Assembly (NCBI RefSeq): GCF_001509795.1
Contig: NZ_LLZN01000039.1
Coordinates: forward strand, 62,001-126,000
DNA: 64,000 nt
Direction of reading: 5' to 3'
Source: Streptomyces sp. NRRL WC-3605
GTDB taxonomy: Bacteria; Actinomycetota; Actinomycetes; Streptomycetales; Streptomycetaceae
The notes under the pieces are model-generated. The model did no database searches and was not told the DNA's origin. It saw only the letters and a program-made list of their open reading frames with translations. Positions 29,002 through 38,552 of the stretch are shown piece by piece. Positions within the stretch are counted from its first letter, which is position 1; every line of letters begins with the position of its first letter. Made by a program: the position numbers and the translations under genes.

Positions 29002-30536
29002 GGCCGGCGCCAGCTCCGTCCCTCTCGTGCGAGCATTTCGTCCGCCTCGACGGGCCCCCAGGTGCCCGCCGAATACTGGGCGGGCCTGCCGTGCCTGTCC
29101 CAGTACTCCTCGATCGGGTCGAGGATCTTCCAGGACAGCTCGACCTCCTCCGTGCGCGGGAAGAGGTTCGAGTCGCCGAGCAGGACGTCGAGGATCAGCC
29201 GCTCGTACGCCTCGGGGGAGGACTCGGTGAAGGACTCGCCGTACGCGAAGTCCATCGAGACGTCCCGGATCTCCATGGAGGTGCCGGGCACCTTGGAGCC
29301 GAAGCGGACGGTGACGCCCTCGTCGGGCTGGACGCGGATGACGATCGCGTTCTGGCCCAGCTCCTCGGTCGCCGTCGTGTCGAAGGGGGAGTGCGGGGCG
29401 CGCTGGAAGACGACCGCGATCTCCGTGACGCGCCGGCCGAGCCGCTTGCCGGTGCGCAGGTAGAAGGGGACGCCCGCCCAGCGGCGGTTGTCGACCGACA
29501 GCTTGACCGCGGCGTACGTGTCGGTCTTCGACTTGGGGTCGATGCCCTCCTCCTGGAGGTAGCCGACCGCCTTCTCGCCGCCCTGCCAGCCCTCCGCGTA
29601 CTGCGCGAACACCGTGTCGCGGCCCAGGTCCTTCGGCAGCCGGACGGCGCCGAGCACCTTGGTCTTCTCGGCGGCGAGCGCGTCCGCGTCGAAGGAGGCG
29701 GGCTCCTCCATGGCGGTGAGCGCCATCAGCTGCAGCAGGTGGTTCTGGATGACGTCGCGAGCGGCGCCGATGCCGTCGTAGTAGCCGGCCCGGCCGCCGA
29801 TGCCGATGTCCTCGGCCATGGTGATCTGCACGTGGTCCACGAAGGACCGGTTCCAGATCGGCTCGAACATCGTGTTGGCGAAGCGGAGCGCCAGGATGTT
29901 CTGGACGGTCTCCTTGCCCAGGTAGTGGTCGATGCGGAAGACCTGGTCCGGGGCGAACACCTCGTGCACGACCTTGTTGAGCTCCTCGGCGGAGGTCAGG
30001 TCGTGTCCGAACGGCTTCTCGATGACCGCGCGGCGCCAGGAGCCGCCCGTCTGGTCGGCGAGCCCGTGCTTCTTCAGCTGCTGGATGACCACCGGGAAGG
30101 AGCGGGGCGGCACCGACAGGTAGAAGGCGAAGTTGCCGCCCGTGCCCTGGGCCTTGTCCAGCTCCTCGATGGTGCCGCGCAGCCGTTCGAAGGCGTCGTC
30201 GTCGTCGAAGGTGCCCTGGACGAAGCGCATGCCCTGGATGAGCTGCTGCCAGACCTCCTCGCGGAAGGGGGTGCGCGCATGGGCCTTGACCGCGTCGTGG
30301 ACCTCCTGGGCGAAGTCCTCGTTCGCCCACTCGCGGCGGGCGAAGCCGACGAGCGAGAAGCCCGGCGGCAGCAGTCCACGGTTCGCGAGGTCGTACACAG
30401 CGGGCATCAGCTTTTTACGTGACAAATCGCCCGTAACGCCGAAGATCACCAGGCCCGACGGCCCCGCGATACGCGGGAGCCGTCGGTCGGCGGCGTCACG
30501 AAGCGGGTTCGCTTCAGTGACGTTGAAGGGTGGCAA
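28998..30536 (-). CDS. zwf: Glucose-6-phosphate 1-dehydrogenase
   Basis: First enzyme of the oxidative pentose phosphate pathway; makes NADPH. The 512-aa protein has the nucleotide loop VIFGVTGDLSRKK, the substrate motif EKPFGHD, the active-site signature RIDHYLGKE and the usual C-terminal KVPGTSMEIRD region. No ATG fits: the best start is a TTG at 30536 with GGAGGG upstream, 4 nt after the tal stop, giving the expected length. A longer in-frame extension into tal is not homologous to anything in the family. Confidence 0.95.
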   Translation of the reverse strand: MPPFNVTEANPLRDAADRRLPRIAGPSGLVIFGVTGDLSRKKLMPAVYDLANRGLLPPGFSLVGFARREWANEDFAQEVHDAVKAHARTPFREEVWQQLIQGMRFVQGTFDDDDAFERLRGTIEELDKAQGTGGNFAFYLSVPPRSFPVVIQQLKKHGLADQTGGSWRRAVIEKPFGHDLTSAEELNKVVHEVFAPDQVFRIDHYLGKETVQNILALRFANTMFEPIWNRSFVDHVQITMAEDIGIGGRAGYYDGIGAARDVIQNHLLQLMALTAMEEPASFDADALAAEKTKVLGAVRLPKDLGRDTVFAQYAEGWQGGEKAVGYLQEEGIDPKSKTDTYAAVKLSVDNRRWAGVPFYLRTGKRLGRRVTEIAVVFQRAPHSPFDTTATEELGQNAIVIRVQPDEGVTVRFGSKVPGTSMEIRDVSMDFAYGESFTESSPEAYERLILDVLLGDSNLFPRTEEVELSWKILDPIEEYWDRHGRPAQYSAGTWGPVEADEMLAREGRSWRRP

Positions 30537-30540
30537 GGGA

Positions 30541-31659
30541 TCAGCCCTCCGAGGGGGCGAGGCGCTCCAGCTCCGCCTCGGTCGACTTGAGCAGGTCGTT
30601 CCAGGACGCCTCGAACTTCTCGACGCCCTCGTCCTCCAGCAGCTGCACGACCTCGTCGTACGAGATGCCGAGCCGCTCGACCGCGTCGAGGTCGGCACGG
30701 GCCTGCTCGTACGTGCCGGAGACCGTGTCGCCGGTGATCTGGCCCTTCTCCTCCACCGCGTGCAGGGTGGCCTCGGGCATGGTGTTCACCGTGTTCGGCG
30801 CCACCAGGTCGTCGACGTAGAGGGTCGGCTTGTAGGCCTTGTCCTTCACACCGGTCGACGCCCACAGCGGACGCTGCTTGCGGGCGCCCGCCTTCTCCAG
30901 CGCGCTCCAGCGGTCGGAGGAGAAGACCTCCTCGTACGCCTGGTAGGCGAGCCGGGCGTTGGCGATGGCGGCCTTGCCGCGCAGGGCCTTGGCCTCGTCG
31001 GTGCCGAGCGCGTCGATGCGCTTGTCGACCTCGCTGTCCACGCGGGACACGAAGAACGACGCCACCGAACGGATCTGCGACAGGTCCAGGCCCTTGGCCT
31101 TCGCCTTCTCCAGACCCGCGAGGTAGGCGTCCATGACCTCGCGGTAGCGCTCCAGCGAGAAGATCAGCGTGACGTTGACGCTGATGCCGAGGCCGATGAC
31201 CTCGGTGATCGCCGGGATGCCGGCCCGGGTGGCCGGGATCTTGATGAGCGTGTTCGGGCGGTCCACCAGCCAGGCCAGCTGCTTGGCCTCGGCGACGGTC
31301 GCGTGCGTGTTGTGCGCGAGCCGCGGGTCGACCTCGATGGAGACCCGGCCGTCCTGGCCGTCCGTGGCGTCGAAGACCGGGCGCAGGATGTCGGCGGCGT
31401 CCCGGACGTCCGCCGTGGTGATCATGCGGATCGCCTCTTCGACCGTCACCTTGCGGGCGGCGAGGTCGGCGAGCTGCTGGTCGTAGCCGTGGCCCTCGCT
31501 GATGGCCTTCTGGAAGATCGTCGGGTTGGTGGTGACACCGACGACGTGCTGCTGGTCGATCAGCTCGGCGAGGTTGCCGGACGTGATGCGCTGGCGCGAC
31601 AGGTCGTCCAGCCAGATCGCGACGCCTTCCTCGGAGAGGCGCTTCAGTGCGTCTGTCAT
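30541..31659 (-). CDS. tal: Transaldolase
   Basis: Transfers dihydroxyacetone units between sugar phosphates in the non-oxidative pentose phosphate pathway. The 372-aa product is the longer actinobacterial/cyanobacterial type: [16 protein letters not shown] at the N-terminus, the Schiff-base lysine in [29 protein letters not shown] and [15 protein letters not shown]. It lies 34 nt after tkt in the operon. Confidence 0.97.
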   Translation of the reverse strand: MTDALKRLSEEGVAIWLDDLSRQRITSGNLAELIDQQHVVGVTTNPTIFQKAISEGHGYDQQLADLAARKVTVEEAIRMITTADVRDAADILRPVFDATDGQDGRVSIEVDPRLAHNTHATVAEAKQLAWLVDRPNTLIKIPATRAGIPAITEVIGLGISVNVTLIFSLERYREVMDAYLAGLEKAKAKGLDLSQIRSVASFFVSRVDSEVDKRIDALGTDEAKALRGKAAIANARLAYQAYEEVFSSDRWSALEKAGARKQRPLWASTGVKDKAYKPTLYVDDLVAPNTVNTMPEATLHAVEEKGQITGDTVSGTYEQARADLDAVERLGISYDEVVQLLEDEGVEKFEASWNDLLKSTEAELERLAPSEG

Positions 31660-31693
31660 GGAAAATCAAACTCCTACGTCTCGTATGTGAGCG

Positions 31694-33796
31694 TCAGCGC
31701 TGGACCGCGGCGAGGGATTCCCGCGCGACCGCCGCCACGTTCTCGGCGGTGAAGCCGTACTCCTGGAAGAGGACCTTGGCGTCGGCCGAAGCACCGAAGT
31801 GCTCCAGGGAGACGATGCGTCCCGCGTCCCCGACGTACTTGTGCCAGGTGAGCCCCACCCCCGCCTCGACCGCGACGCGCGCCTTCACGGACGGCGGCAG
31901 GACGCTGTCCCGGTACCCCTGGTCCTGCTCCTCGAACCACTCCACGGACGGCATGGAGACCACGCGCGTGGGCACCCCGTCGGCCTGGAGTCGCTCGCGC
32001 GCCTCGACCGCCACATGCACCTCGGAGCCGGTGGCGATCAGGACGACCTCGGGCTCCGCGCTCTGCCCGGAGGGCCCTTCGGCCTCGAACATCACGTAGC
32101 CGCCGCGCGCGGTGTCCTCGTTGGCCTCGTACGTCGGCACACCCTGCCGGGTCAGCGCCAGCCCGTGCGGGGCGCCCTTGCCGTACTCCTTCGTCCAGCG
32201 CCGCAGGATCTCGCGCCAGGCGATCGCCGTCTCGTTGGCGTCGGCCGGGCGGACCACGTTCAGGCCGGGGATGGCACGCAGCGACGCGAGGTGCTCGACC
32301 GGCTGGTGCGTCGGGCCGTCCTCGCCGAGACCGATGGAGTCGTGCGTCCACACGTACGTCACCGGCAGGTGCATGAGGGCCGACAGCCGCACCGCGTTGC
32401 GCATGTAGTCGGAGAACACCAGGAAGGTGCCGCCGTAGATGCGGGTGTTGCCGTGCAGCGCGATGCCGTTCATCTCCGCGGCCATGGAGTGCTCGCGGAT
32501 GCCGAAGTGGATCGTGCGGCCGTACGGGCTGGCCTCCGGGAGCGGGTTGCCCTCGGGCAGGAACGACGACGTCTTGTCGATCGTCGTGTTGTTCGAGCCC
32601 GCCAGGTCGGCCGAGCCGCCCCACAGCTCCGGGATGACCGCGCCGAGTGCCTGGAGCACCTTGCCGGACGCGGCACGCGTCGCGAGGCCCTTGCCGGGCT
32701 CGAAGACCGGGATCTTCTCCTCCCAGCCGGTGGGCAGCGCGCCCTTGGCGACGCGGTCGTACTCGGCGGCGCGCTCGGGGTTGTTGTCCCGCCACTGCTG
32801 GAAGGACTTCTCCCACACGGCACGGGCCGCCTGCCCGCGCTCCAGGGCGCCCCGGGTGTGCGCGAGGACCTCGTCGGAGACCTCGAAGGTCTTCTCCGGG
32901 TCGAAGCCGAGGACCCGCTTGGTGGCCGCGACCTCGTCGTCGCCGAGCGCCGAGCCGTGCGCCGCCTCGGTGTTCTGCGCGTTGGGGGCCGGCCAGGCGA
33001 TGATCGAGCGCATCGCGATGAAGGACGGGCGGTCGGTGACCTTCTTCGCCTCCTCGATCGCGTCGTAGATCGCGTTCGGGTCCAGGTCGCCGTCCGGCTT
33101 CGGGGCCACGCGCTGCACGTGCCAGCCGTACGCCTCGTAGCGCCTGACCGTGTCCTCGGAGACGGCCGTCTCGGTGTCGCCCTCGATCGAGATGTGGTTG
33201 TCGTCCCACAGCAGGATCAGGTTGCCGAGCTTCTGGTGAGCGGCCAGCGAGGACGCCTCCGCGGAGATGCCCTCCTGGAGGCAGCCGTCACCGGCGATGC
33301 AGAAGATGAAGTGGTCGAACGGAGAGGTGCCCGCGGCGGCCTCCGGGTCGAACAGACCGCGCTCGTAGCGGGCGGCCATGGCCATGCCGACGGCGTTGGC
33401 GACACCCTGGCCCAGCGGACCGGTCGTCGTCTCCACACCCGTGGTGTGGCCGTACTCCGGGTGGCCGGGGGTCTTCGAACCCCACGTCCGGAACGCCTTG
33501 AGGTCGTCCAGCTCCAGGCCGAAACCGGCCAGGTAGAGCTGGGTGTAGAGGGTCAGGGACGAGTGGCCGGCGGACAGCACGAAGCGGTCCCGCCCGACCC
33601 AGTCGGCGTCCGCCGGGTCGTGCCGCATCACCTTCTGGAAGAGGGTGTAGGCGGCGGGCGCCAGGCTCATCGCCGTACCAGGATGGCCGTTACCGACCTT
33701 CTGTACGGCATCTGCGGCCAGGACGCGGGCGGTGTCCACCGCCCGCTGGTCCAGCTCGGTCCACTCGAGGTCTGTGGTGGTCGGCTTGGTGCTCAC
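31694..33796 (-). CDS. tkt: Transketolase
   Basis: Thiamine-diphosphate enzyme moving two-carbon units between sugar phosphates. The 700-aa protein has [14 protein letters not shown], the ThDP-binding motif [17 protein letters not shown]...[30 protein letters not shown] and the C-terminal pyrimidine-binding [36 protein letters not shown] start at 33796. First gene of the pentose phosphate operon; its promoter lies in the 383-bp divergent region shared with ctaB. Confidence 0.98.
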   Translation of the reverse strand: MSTKPTTTDLEWTELDQRAVDTARVLAADAVQKVGNGHPGTAMSLAPAAYTLFQKVMRHDPADADWVGRDRFVLSAGHSSLTLYTQLYLAGFGLELDDLKAFRTWGSKTPGHPEYGHTTGVETTTGPLGQGVANAVGMAMAARYERGLFDPEAAAGTSPFDHFIFCIAGDGCLQEGISAEASSLAAHQKLGNLILLWDDNHISIEGDTETAVSEDTVRRYEAYGWHVQRVAPKPDGDLDPNAIYDAIEEAKKVTDRPSFIAMRSIIAWPAPNAQNTEAAHGSALGDDEVAATKRVLGFDPEKTFEVSDEVLAHTRGALERGQAARAVWEKSFQQWRDNNPERAAEYDRVAKGALPTGWEEKIPVFEPGKGLATRAASGKVLQALGAVIPELWGGSADLAGSNNTTIDKTSSFLPEGNPLPEASPYGRTIHFGIREHSMAAEMNGIALHGNTRIYGGTFLVFSDYMRNAVRLSALMHLPVTYVWTHDSIGLGEDGPTHQPVEHLASLRAIPGLNVVRPADANETAIAWREILRRWTKEYGKGAPHGLALTRQGVPTYEANEDTARGGYVMFEAEGPSGQSAEPEVVLIATGSEVHVAVEARERLQADGVPTRVVSMPSVEWFEEQDQGYRDSVLPPSVKARVAVEAGVGLTWHKYVGDAGRIVSLEHFGASADAKVLFQEYGFTAENVAAVARESLAAVQR

Positions 33797-34179
33797 CCTG
33801 GGTCAGGGCTCCTCTCCACATGTCGGTTGCCGGCGTCACGGGCACGCGCCCACCGGCTGCCGGCGTACTCGGCGTCGGCCGGCCGTTGTCGAGCCTACCC
33901 CCGGAAGTACGTGCGTCTTTTCGACTCATCCCAGACTGCCGGGACTCTTCGGGATGTGCCTGTCGGCCGCATCGTTCCGGGGCTCGGCACATGAATACGC
34001 GGCCGCTCATCCGGGTGCTCAATCGAGCCGCCACGCGCCCTTCGGACCACACCTCCAACACGACCGGACCCCCGCGATGGTCCGGGTCTGGGCAACGTCT
34101 AGAGTGGCGTGGTACGCGCGAGCCTTTACCGCCACTTCACACGGTCGGGCTTGCTGGGATGTCTCTGTCAGGGGTGTGC
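33797..34179. other. Divergent promoter region between tkt and ctaB
   Basis: No gene is supported in these 383 bases. On the minus strand TAGGCT (33897-33892) is a good -10 for tkt with AAAGAC 17 nt upstream as a weak -35. On the plus strand TAGAGT (34100-34105) is a good -10 for ctaB, giving a leader of about 70 nt. An open frame running through from 33820 into ctaB is not conserved in the family. Confidence 0.5.
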
Positions 34180-35127
34180 GTGACGGCCGTTGAATCCCGT
34201 CCAGCGGGGATTGTCGGGACGAGCCAGAGCCCGAGCCGACGGCCGATCGGGGCCCGGGTCGCGGCTTTCGTGGCGCTGACCAAGCCGCGGATCATCGAGC
34301 TGCTGCTCATCACCACCGTTCCGGTGATGTTCCTGGCCGAGCGCGGCGTGCCCGACCTCGGTCTGGTGCTCCTCACCTGTGTGGGCGGTTACCTCAGCGC
34401 GGGCGGCGCAAACGCGCTCAACATGTACATCGACCGCGACATCGACGCCCTGATGGACCGCACCTCCCAGCGTCCCCTGGTCACCGGGATGGTCAGCCCG
34501 CGCGAGTGCCTCGCCTTCGGCATCACCCTGGCGATCGTCTCGACGCTGCTGTTCGGCCTCACCGTCAACTGGCTGTCGGCCTGGCTGTCACTCGGGGCGC
34601 TGCTCTTCTACGTCGTCGTCTACACGATGCTGCTCAAGCGCCGTACCTCGCAGAACATCGTGTGGGGCGGCATCGCGGGCTGCATGCCGGTGCTGATCGG
34701 CTGGTCCGCGGTCACGAACTCGCTGTCCTGGGCCCCGCTGATCCTCTTCATGGTCATCTTCTTCTGGACGCCGCCGCACTACTGGCCGCTGTCCATGAAG
34801 GTGAAGGAGGACTACGCGCGCGTGGGCGTGCCGATGCTCCCCGTCATGGCTTCCAACAAGGTCGTCGCCAGGCAGATCGTCCTCTACAGCTGGGTGATGG
34901 TCGCGGTCTCGCTGCTGCTGACGCCGCTCGGCTACACGGGCTGGTTCTACACGGTGGTCGCGCTCGCCGCGGGCGGCTGGTGGCTGTGGGAGGCGCACGC
35001 GCTGCAGAACCGCGCGAAGGCCGAGGTGACGGGCGCGAAGCTGAAGGAGATGCGCCTGTTCCACTGGTCGATCACCTATGTCTCGCTGCTCTTCGTGGCC
35101 GTCGCCTTGGACCCCTTCCTGCGCTGA
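34180..35127 (+). CDS. ctaB: Heme O synthase (protoheme IX farnesyltransferase)
   Basis: Adds a farnesyl group to heme B to give heme O for cytochrome oxidase; integral membrane UbiA-family prenyltransferase. The 315-aa product has the first Asp-rich motif [21 protein letters not shown], the second conserved loop [25 protein letters not shown] and about nine helices. I chose the GTG at 34180 because AGGGG lies 5 nt upstream; GTG 34174 and ATG 34159 are alternatives. Heme A synthase (ctaA) is encoded 2.4 kb away on the other strand. Confidence 0.95.
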   Translation: MTAVESRPAGIVGTSQSPSRRPIGARVAAFVALTKPRIIELLLITTVPVMFLAERGVPDLGLVLLTCVGGYLSAGGANALNMYIDRDIDALMDRTSQRPLVTGMVSPRECLAFGITLAIVSTLLFGLTVNWLSAWLSLGALLFYVVVYTMLLKRRTSQNIVWGGIAGCMPVLIGWSAVTNSLSWAPLILFMVIFFWTPPHYWPLSMKVKEDYARVGVPMLPVMASNKVVARQIVLYSWVMVAVSLLLTPLGYTGWFYTVVALAAGGWWLWEAHALQNRAKAEVTGAKLKEMRLFHWSITYVSLLFVAVALDPFLR

Positions 35128-35192
35128 TCGCGCTGATCGCGCTGAGGTGCAGTTCACGCACCCCTCCCGTCGCCAAGCGATCTACTGGTCGG

Positions 35193-35198
35193 TAGCAT
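35193..35198 (+). promoter_or_regulatory. -10 box for the 104-aa gene
   Basis: TAGCAT ends 7 nt before the ATG at 35206 and no Shine-Dalgarno is present, so a leaderless transcript is likely. Confidence 0.4.
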
Positions 35199-35205
35199 CC
35201 TGGCC

Positions 35206-35520
35206 ATGGCAGACGACACGCAGCAGGCCGACGACCGCAAGGTCACCCGCCTCGCCCACCGGATCAACGCCTTCGCCACGTCACACGGCGGTGCCGAGGC
35301 CCAGATCGCGTACCTCGGCGAGCGCGGCGCCCGCATCGTCCTCGTGGGCGAGGACGGCGGCTGGGGCGACCTGGTGGCCCCCACCTTCGAGACCGCCGAG
35401 AAGGCCGTCGAGAAGGCCGGGATCACCCGGCACGAGTCCTTCGACGGCGAGTTCGCCGCGAAGGTGTCCACGGGCCCCTACGAGTGGAAGCGGATGGCCG
35501 GCATCCAGATCGGCGGCTGA
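35206..35520 (+). CDS. Conserved hypothetical protein, 104 aa
   Basis: A small acidic cytoplasmic protein without recognisable domains. It has alternating helix and strand segments (KVTRLAHRINAFATSHGGAEAQIAYLGERGARIVLVGEDGGWGDLVAP and EKAVEKAGITRHESFDGEFAAKVSTGPYEWKRMAG). I recognise it as widely conserved in Streptomyces at this place, but no function is known to me. Codon use supports that it is real. It follows ctaB by 78 nt with its own promoter. Confidence 0.8.
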   Translation: MADDTQQADDRKVTRLAHRINAFATSHGGAEAQIAYLGERGARIVLVGEDGGWGDLVAPTFETAEKAVEKAGITRHESFDGEFAAKVSTGPYEWKRMAGIQIGG

Positions 35521-35610
35521 GGAGCCCGCCCTCTCCACCCCAACACCTCGGCACCGGTTCACCCGTTAGGACGTGTAGAGCACGCCAGCGTCCACCCACG
35601 GGGAGCCCGG

Positions 35611-36717
35611 ATGATCGACACGCCGTCTCTCGTGGACCAGTACTGCCACGGCGTACTGAGAGCGGAACTGGGCCTCGGCACCTTCGAGGCCCAGCTGGCC
35701 CGCACCGAAGGCCCGCCGGCCCCCGGCACCACGCTCTTCGACACCCAGACCGGCTTCGCCGTACGGCGCTGGTGCCCACCGCTCCTCGGCCTCGAGCCGC
35801 ACTGCCCGCCCGCCCGCTATCTGGCCCGGCGCCGTGAGCTCGGCGTCTGGGAGGCCGGGCGGCGGCTGCTGCGGGGCAGCGGCATCACGACCTACCTGGT
35901 CGACACCGGCCTGCCCGGCGACCTGACCGGCCCCCCGGAGATGGCCTCCGCCGCCTCCGCCGAGGCCCGCGAGATCGTCCGCCTCGAACTCCTCGCCGAA
36001 CAGGTCGCCGACACCTCCGGCACCGTCGAGTCCTTCCTCGCCAACCTCGCCGAGTCCGTGCACGGCGCCGCCGCGCACGCCGTCGCCTTCACCTCGGTCG
36101 CCGGCGTACGGCACGGCCTCGCGCTGGCGCCCGAGCCGCCGGGACCGGGGGAGGTGCGGGGCGCGGCCGGGCGCTGGCTCGCGGCCCGCGACGTCGGAGG
36201 CGAGCTGACGGACCCGGTCCTCCTGCGGCACCTGCTGTGGATCGCGGTGGCCTCCGGGCTGCCGCTCCAGCTGCACGCCGGGCTGGGCCAGCCGGGCCTG
36301 CGCATCGACCGCACCGACCCGGTCCTCCTCACGGACTTCGTCCGCGCCACCGCGGGCCTCGGCACGGACCTGGTCCTGCTGCACGGCTACCCCTACCACC
36401 GGCACGCGGCCCATCTCGCCGGCGTCTTCCCTCACGTCTACGCCGACTCCGGCGCCGCCCTCGTGCGCACCGGCGCCCGCGCGGCCACGATCCTCGCCGA
36501 GATCCTGGAGCTGGCCCCCTTCGGCAAGATCCTCTTCTCCAGCGGCGCCCAGGGCCTGCCCGAACTGCACGTCGTCGGCGCACAGCTGTTCCGCGAGTCC
36601 CTCGCCCGGGTGCTCGGAACCTGGGTCGCCGAAGGCGCCTGGTCACCGGCCGACGCCCAGCGGGTCGCGGAGATGGTGTCGTCGGGGAACGCCCGCCGGG
36701 TCTACGGACTGGAGTGA
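35611..36717 (+). CDS. Amidohydrolase-family protein with altered metal-site residues
   Basis: A 368-aa protein of the amidohydrolase_2 / FluG-N-terminal-like group: EIVRLELLAEQVADTSGTVESFLANLAES, LPLQLHAGLGQPGLRIDR, LVLLHGYPYHRHAAHLAGVFPHVYADSG and the C-terminal ILFSSGAQGLPELHVVGAQLFRESLARVL. The N-terminal metal motif, usually DxHxH, reads VDQYCHGV, and the late Asp normally in the G/S-S-D-A motif is Gly (FSSGAQ). The TIM-barrel pattern remains, but classic metal-dependent hydrolysis may be lost or changed. ATG 35611; GGGGAGCCCGG lies upstream. Confidence 0.8.
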   Translation: MIDTPSLVDQYCHGVLRAELGLGTFEAQLARTEGPPAPGTTLFDTQTGFAVRRWCPPLLGLEPHCPPARYLARRRELGVWEAGRRLLRGSGITTYLVDTGLPGDLTGPPEMASAASAEAREIVRLELLAEQVADTSGTVESFLANLAESVHGAAAHAVAFTSVAGVRHGLALAPEPPGPGEVRGAAGRWLAARDVGGELTDPVLLRHLLWIAVASGLPLQLHAGLGQPGLRIDRTDPVLLTDFVRATAGLGTDLVLLHGYPYHRHAAHLAGVFPHVYADSGAALVRTGARAATILAEILELAPFGKILFSSGAQGLPELHVVGAQLFRESLARVLGTWVAEGAWSPADAQRVAEMVSSGNARRVYGLE

Positions 36718-36764
36718 GCGGACCCGGGGTGTACGCCCCGTGCGTCCGAGGCCAGACTGACGGG

Positions 36765-37517
36765 ATGCCGACCGACGGGACACCGACCGACGCCCTGCTC
36801 GACCGTTTCCTCACCGCCCTGGGACCGCTGAGGCCCGTCGCCGTCTGGGCGCACGGCTCGCTCGCCGGCGGCGACTACCAGGAGGGCCGCAGCGACCTGG
36901 ACCTGATCGCCGTCCTGGACGGCCCGCTCACCGCGCGCACGATCTGGCGCCTGGCCACGCTGCACGCCCGGCTGCGGACCGCGCCCCTCGCCCCGCTGCT
37001 GCACTGCTCCTACCTCACGCCGGACACCCTGGAGGAGCCCGCCCGGCGCGATCTCACCTGGGCGCACGAGGAACTGTTCCGGCGGCCGGTCACCCCCGTG
37101 ACCCGGCGGGAGCTGCACACCTTCGGGCGCGTGCTGCACGGCGAGGCACCCACCGCCCTGCTGCCGCCGGTGCCGGACCGCGAGCTGGCCGCGTTCGTCG
37201 TGCGCGACCAGCGGGACTTCTGGCGGCCCGCCGTGGCCGACGCCCGGCTGTGGACCCGGGACGTCTGGGTGGACCTGGGGCTGATCACCTTCGCGCGGGC
37301 GAGCGTCACCGCGCGCGAGGGACGGCTCATCTCCAAACGGGAGGCGCTGGAGCTGCTGCCCGGGCTGGGAGCGCCCGCCGAGGTCGTCGACGACGTCCAC
37401 GGCCGCCGCTACGGCCGGACGAAGCCGCGGTCCGGCGCCAGGGCGGCGCGGCGGGCCCGGCTGACGCGTGCCTACCTGGGGCCGGCGATCGACGCGCTGG
37501 TGGCGTCGAGCGGCTGA
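36765..37517 (+). CDS. Nucleotidyltransferase-domain protein
   Basis: A 250-aa protein with the minimal nucleotidyltransferase (Pol beta/MNT-like) signature HGSLAGGDYQEGRSDLDLIAVLDG, i.e. GS-x(n)-DxD, at about residues 27-49, followed by a helical C-terminal half (RDLTWAHEELFRR, FVVRDQRDFWRPAV, ISKREALELLPGLG). Related proteins include aminoglycoside nucleotidyltransferase-like and toxin-antitoxin MNT proteins, but no HEPN partner is adjacent. CAGACT 6 nt from the ATG suggests a leaderless start. Its last 46 bp overlap the 3' end of ctaA on the other strand. Confidence 0.75.
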   Translation: MPTDGTPTDALLDRFLTALGPLRPVAVWAHGSLAGGDYQEGRSDLDLIAVLDGPLTARTIWRLATLHARLRTAPLAPLLHCSYLTPDTLEEPARRDLTWAHEELFRRPVTPVTRRELHTFGRVLHGEAPTALLPPVPDRELAAFVVRDQRDFWRPAVADARLWTRDVWVDLGLITFARASVTAREGRLISKREALELLPGLGAPAEVVDDVHGRRYGRTKPRSGARAARRARLTRAYLGPAIDALVASSG

Positions 37518-38494
37518 GCGGGCAGATCCGGCACCGACGCCTCCGGCCGCTCGCGCAGCGCGAGGAGCACGCGCACCACCGCGATCCACACCAGGGTCGA
37601 GCCCAGCATGTGCAGGCCGACCAGCAGCTCCGGGAGGTCCGTGAAGTACTGGACGTAGCCGACGACACCCTGCGCCAGCAGCACGAGGAACAGGTCGCGG
37701 GTGCGGTCCAGCGGCCCCTTCGGGGCGTCGACCGCCTTGAGCACGAACCAGAGCGCGAAGGTCAGCGTCACGACGATCCAGGCCAGCACCGCGTGCAGCT
37801 TCGTCACGGTCTCCCAGTCGACCGGCATCCGCTCGACCTCGCTGGAGTCACCCGCGTGCGGTCCCGCGCCGGTGACCACCGTGCCCACCAGGATCAGCAG
37901 CACCGAGGCCGCGACCAGGAACCACACCAGCTGCTGGACGGCCTTGCCGACCAGCGGGCGCGGCGCCGCGTCCCCCTCACGGGTGCGCTGCCACATCACC
38001 ACGGCGACCGCGATGAGCGCGGACGACACCGCGAAGTGGGCCGCGACGGTGTACGGGTTCAGGCCGACCAGGACCACGATGCCGCCGAGCACGGCGTTGC
38101 TCATCACGATCCAGAACTGCGCCCAGCCCAGCCGGGTCAGGTCGCGCCGGTACGGCTCGGTCGAGCGGGCGGCGATGATCGCCCAGCCGACCGCCGCGCA
38201 GAGCACGTACGTCAGCAGGCGGTTGCCGAACTCGATCGCGCCGTGCAGGCCCATCTCGCGGGTGGCGGTGAGCGAGTCCCCGGTGCACTTGGGCCAGGTC
38301 GGGCAGCCGAGCCCGGAACCGGTGAGGCGCACGGCCCCGCCCGTGACCACGATGATCACGGACATCACGAGCGCGGCGAGCGCCGCGCGCCGGACGGTCC
38401 TCGGGTCCGGGGTCCAGCGGGCGGCGATGAAGGCGAGCGGGTTGCGCACGGCGGCCTGGGCGTCGGCGCGGGTCAGGTTCTGCACGCGCACCAT
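37472..38494 (-). CDS. ctaA: Heme A synthase
   Basis: Oxidises heme O to heme A for the cytochrome aa3 oxidase. A 340-aa membrane protein with eight helices; the first extracytoplasmic loop has GGAVRLTGSGLGCPTWPKCTGDSL (Cys pair), followed by LHGAIEFGNRLLTYVL with a heme His. Further conserved His residues are in PYTVAAHFAVS, TKLHAVLAW and LVGLHMLGSTLVW. I take the ATG at 38494 (MVRVQNL), the family start; a GTG at 38515 would add seven residues. Convergent with the nucleotidyltransferase gene, overlapping by 46 bp. Confidence 0.94.
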   Translation of the reverse strand: MVRVQNLTRADAQAAVRNPLAFIAARWTPDPRTVRRAALAALVMSVIIVVTGGAVRLTGSGLGCPTWPKCTGDSLTATREMGLHGAIEFGNRLLTYVLCAAVGWAIIAARSTEPYRRDLTRLGWAQFWIVMSNAVLGGIVVLVGLNPYTVAAHFAVSSALIAVAVVMWQRTREGDAAPRPLVGKAVQQLVWFLVAASVLLILVGTVVTGAGPHAGDSSEVERMPVDWETVTKLHAVLAWIVVTLTFALWFVLKAVDAPKGPLDRTRDLFLVLLAQGVVGYVQYFTDLPELLVGLHMLGSTLVWIAVVRVLLALRERPEASVPDLPAQPLDATSASIAGPR

Positions 38495-38552
38495 CGTAGG
38501 CCGCCGCTTGTGCACGCTTTCACGAGGGGGCCGCCCCGCGGCGTGATCCGTG

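Noticed and set aside
28998..30698. Extended zwf frame starting at 30698
   Set aside because: The extra 54 residues overlap tal and are Ser/Arg-rich shadow sequence; the TTG at 30536 with a ribosome binding site gives the family length.
33820..34179. N-terminal extension of ctaB by 120 residues
   Set aside because: Crosses the promoter region, lacks similarity to heme O synthases and has atypical codon use.
36725..36741. CGGGG-TGTACG-CCCCG hairpin as terminator of the amidohydrolase gene
   Set aside because: Only 5 bp and 7 nt after the stop; common by chance at this GC content.
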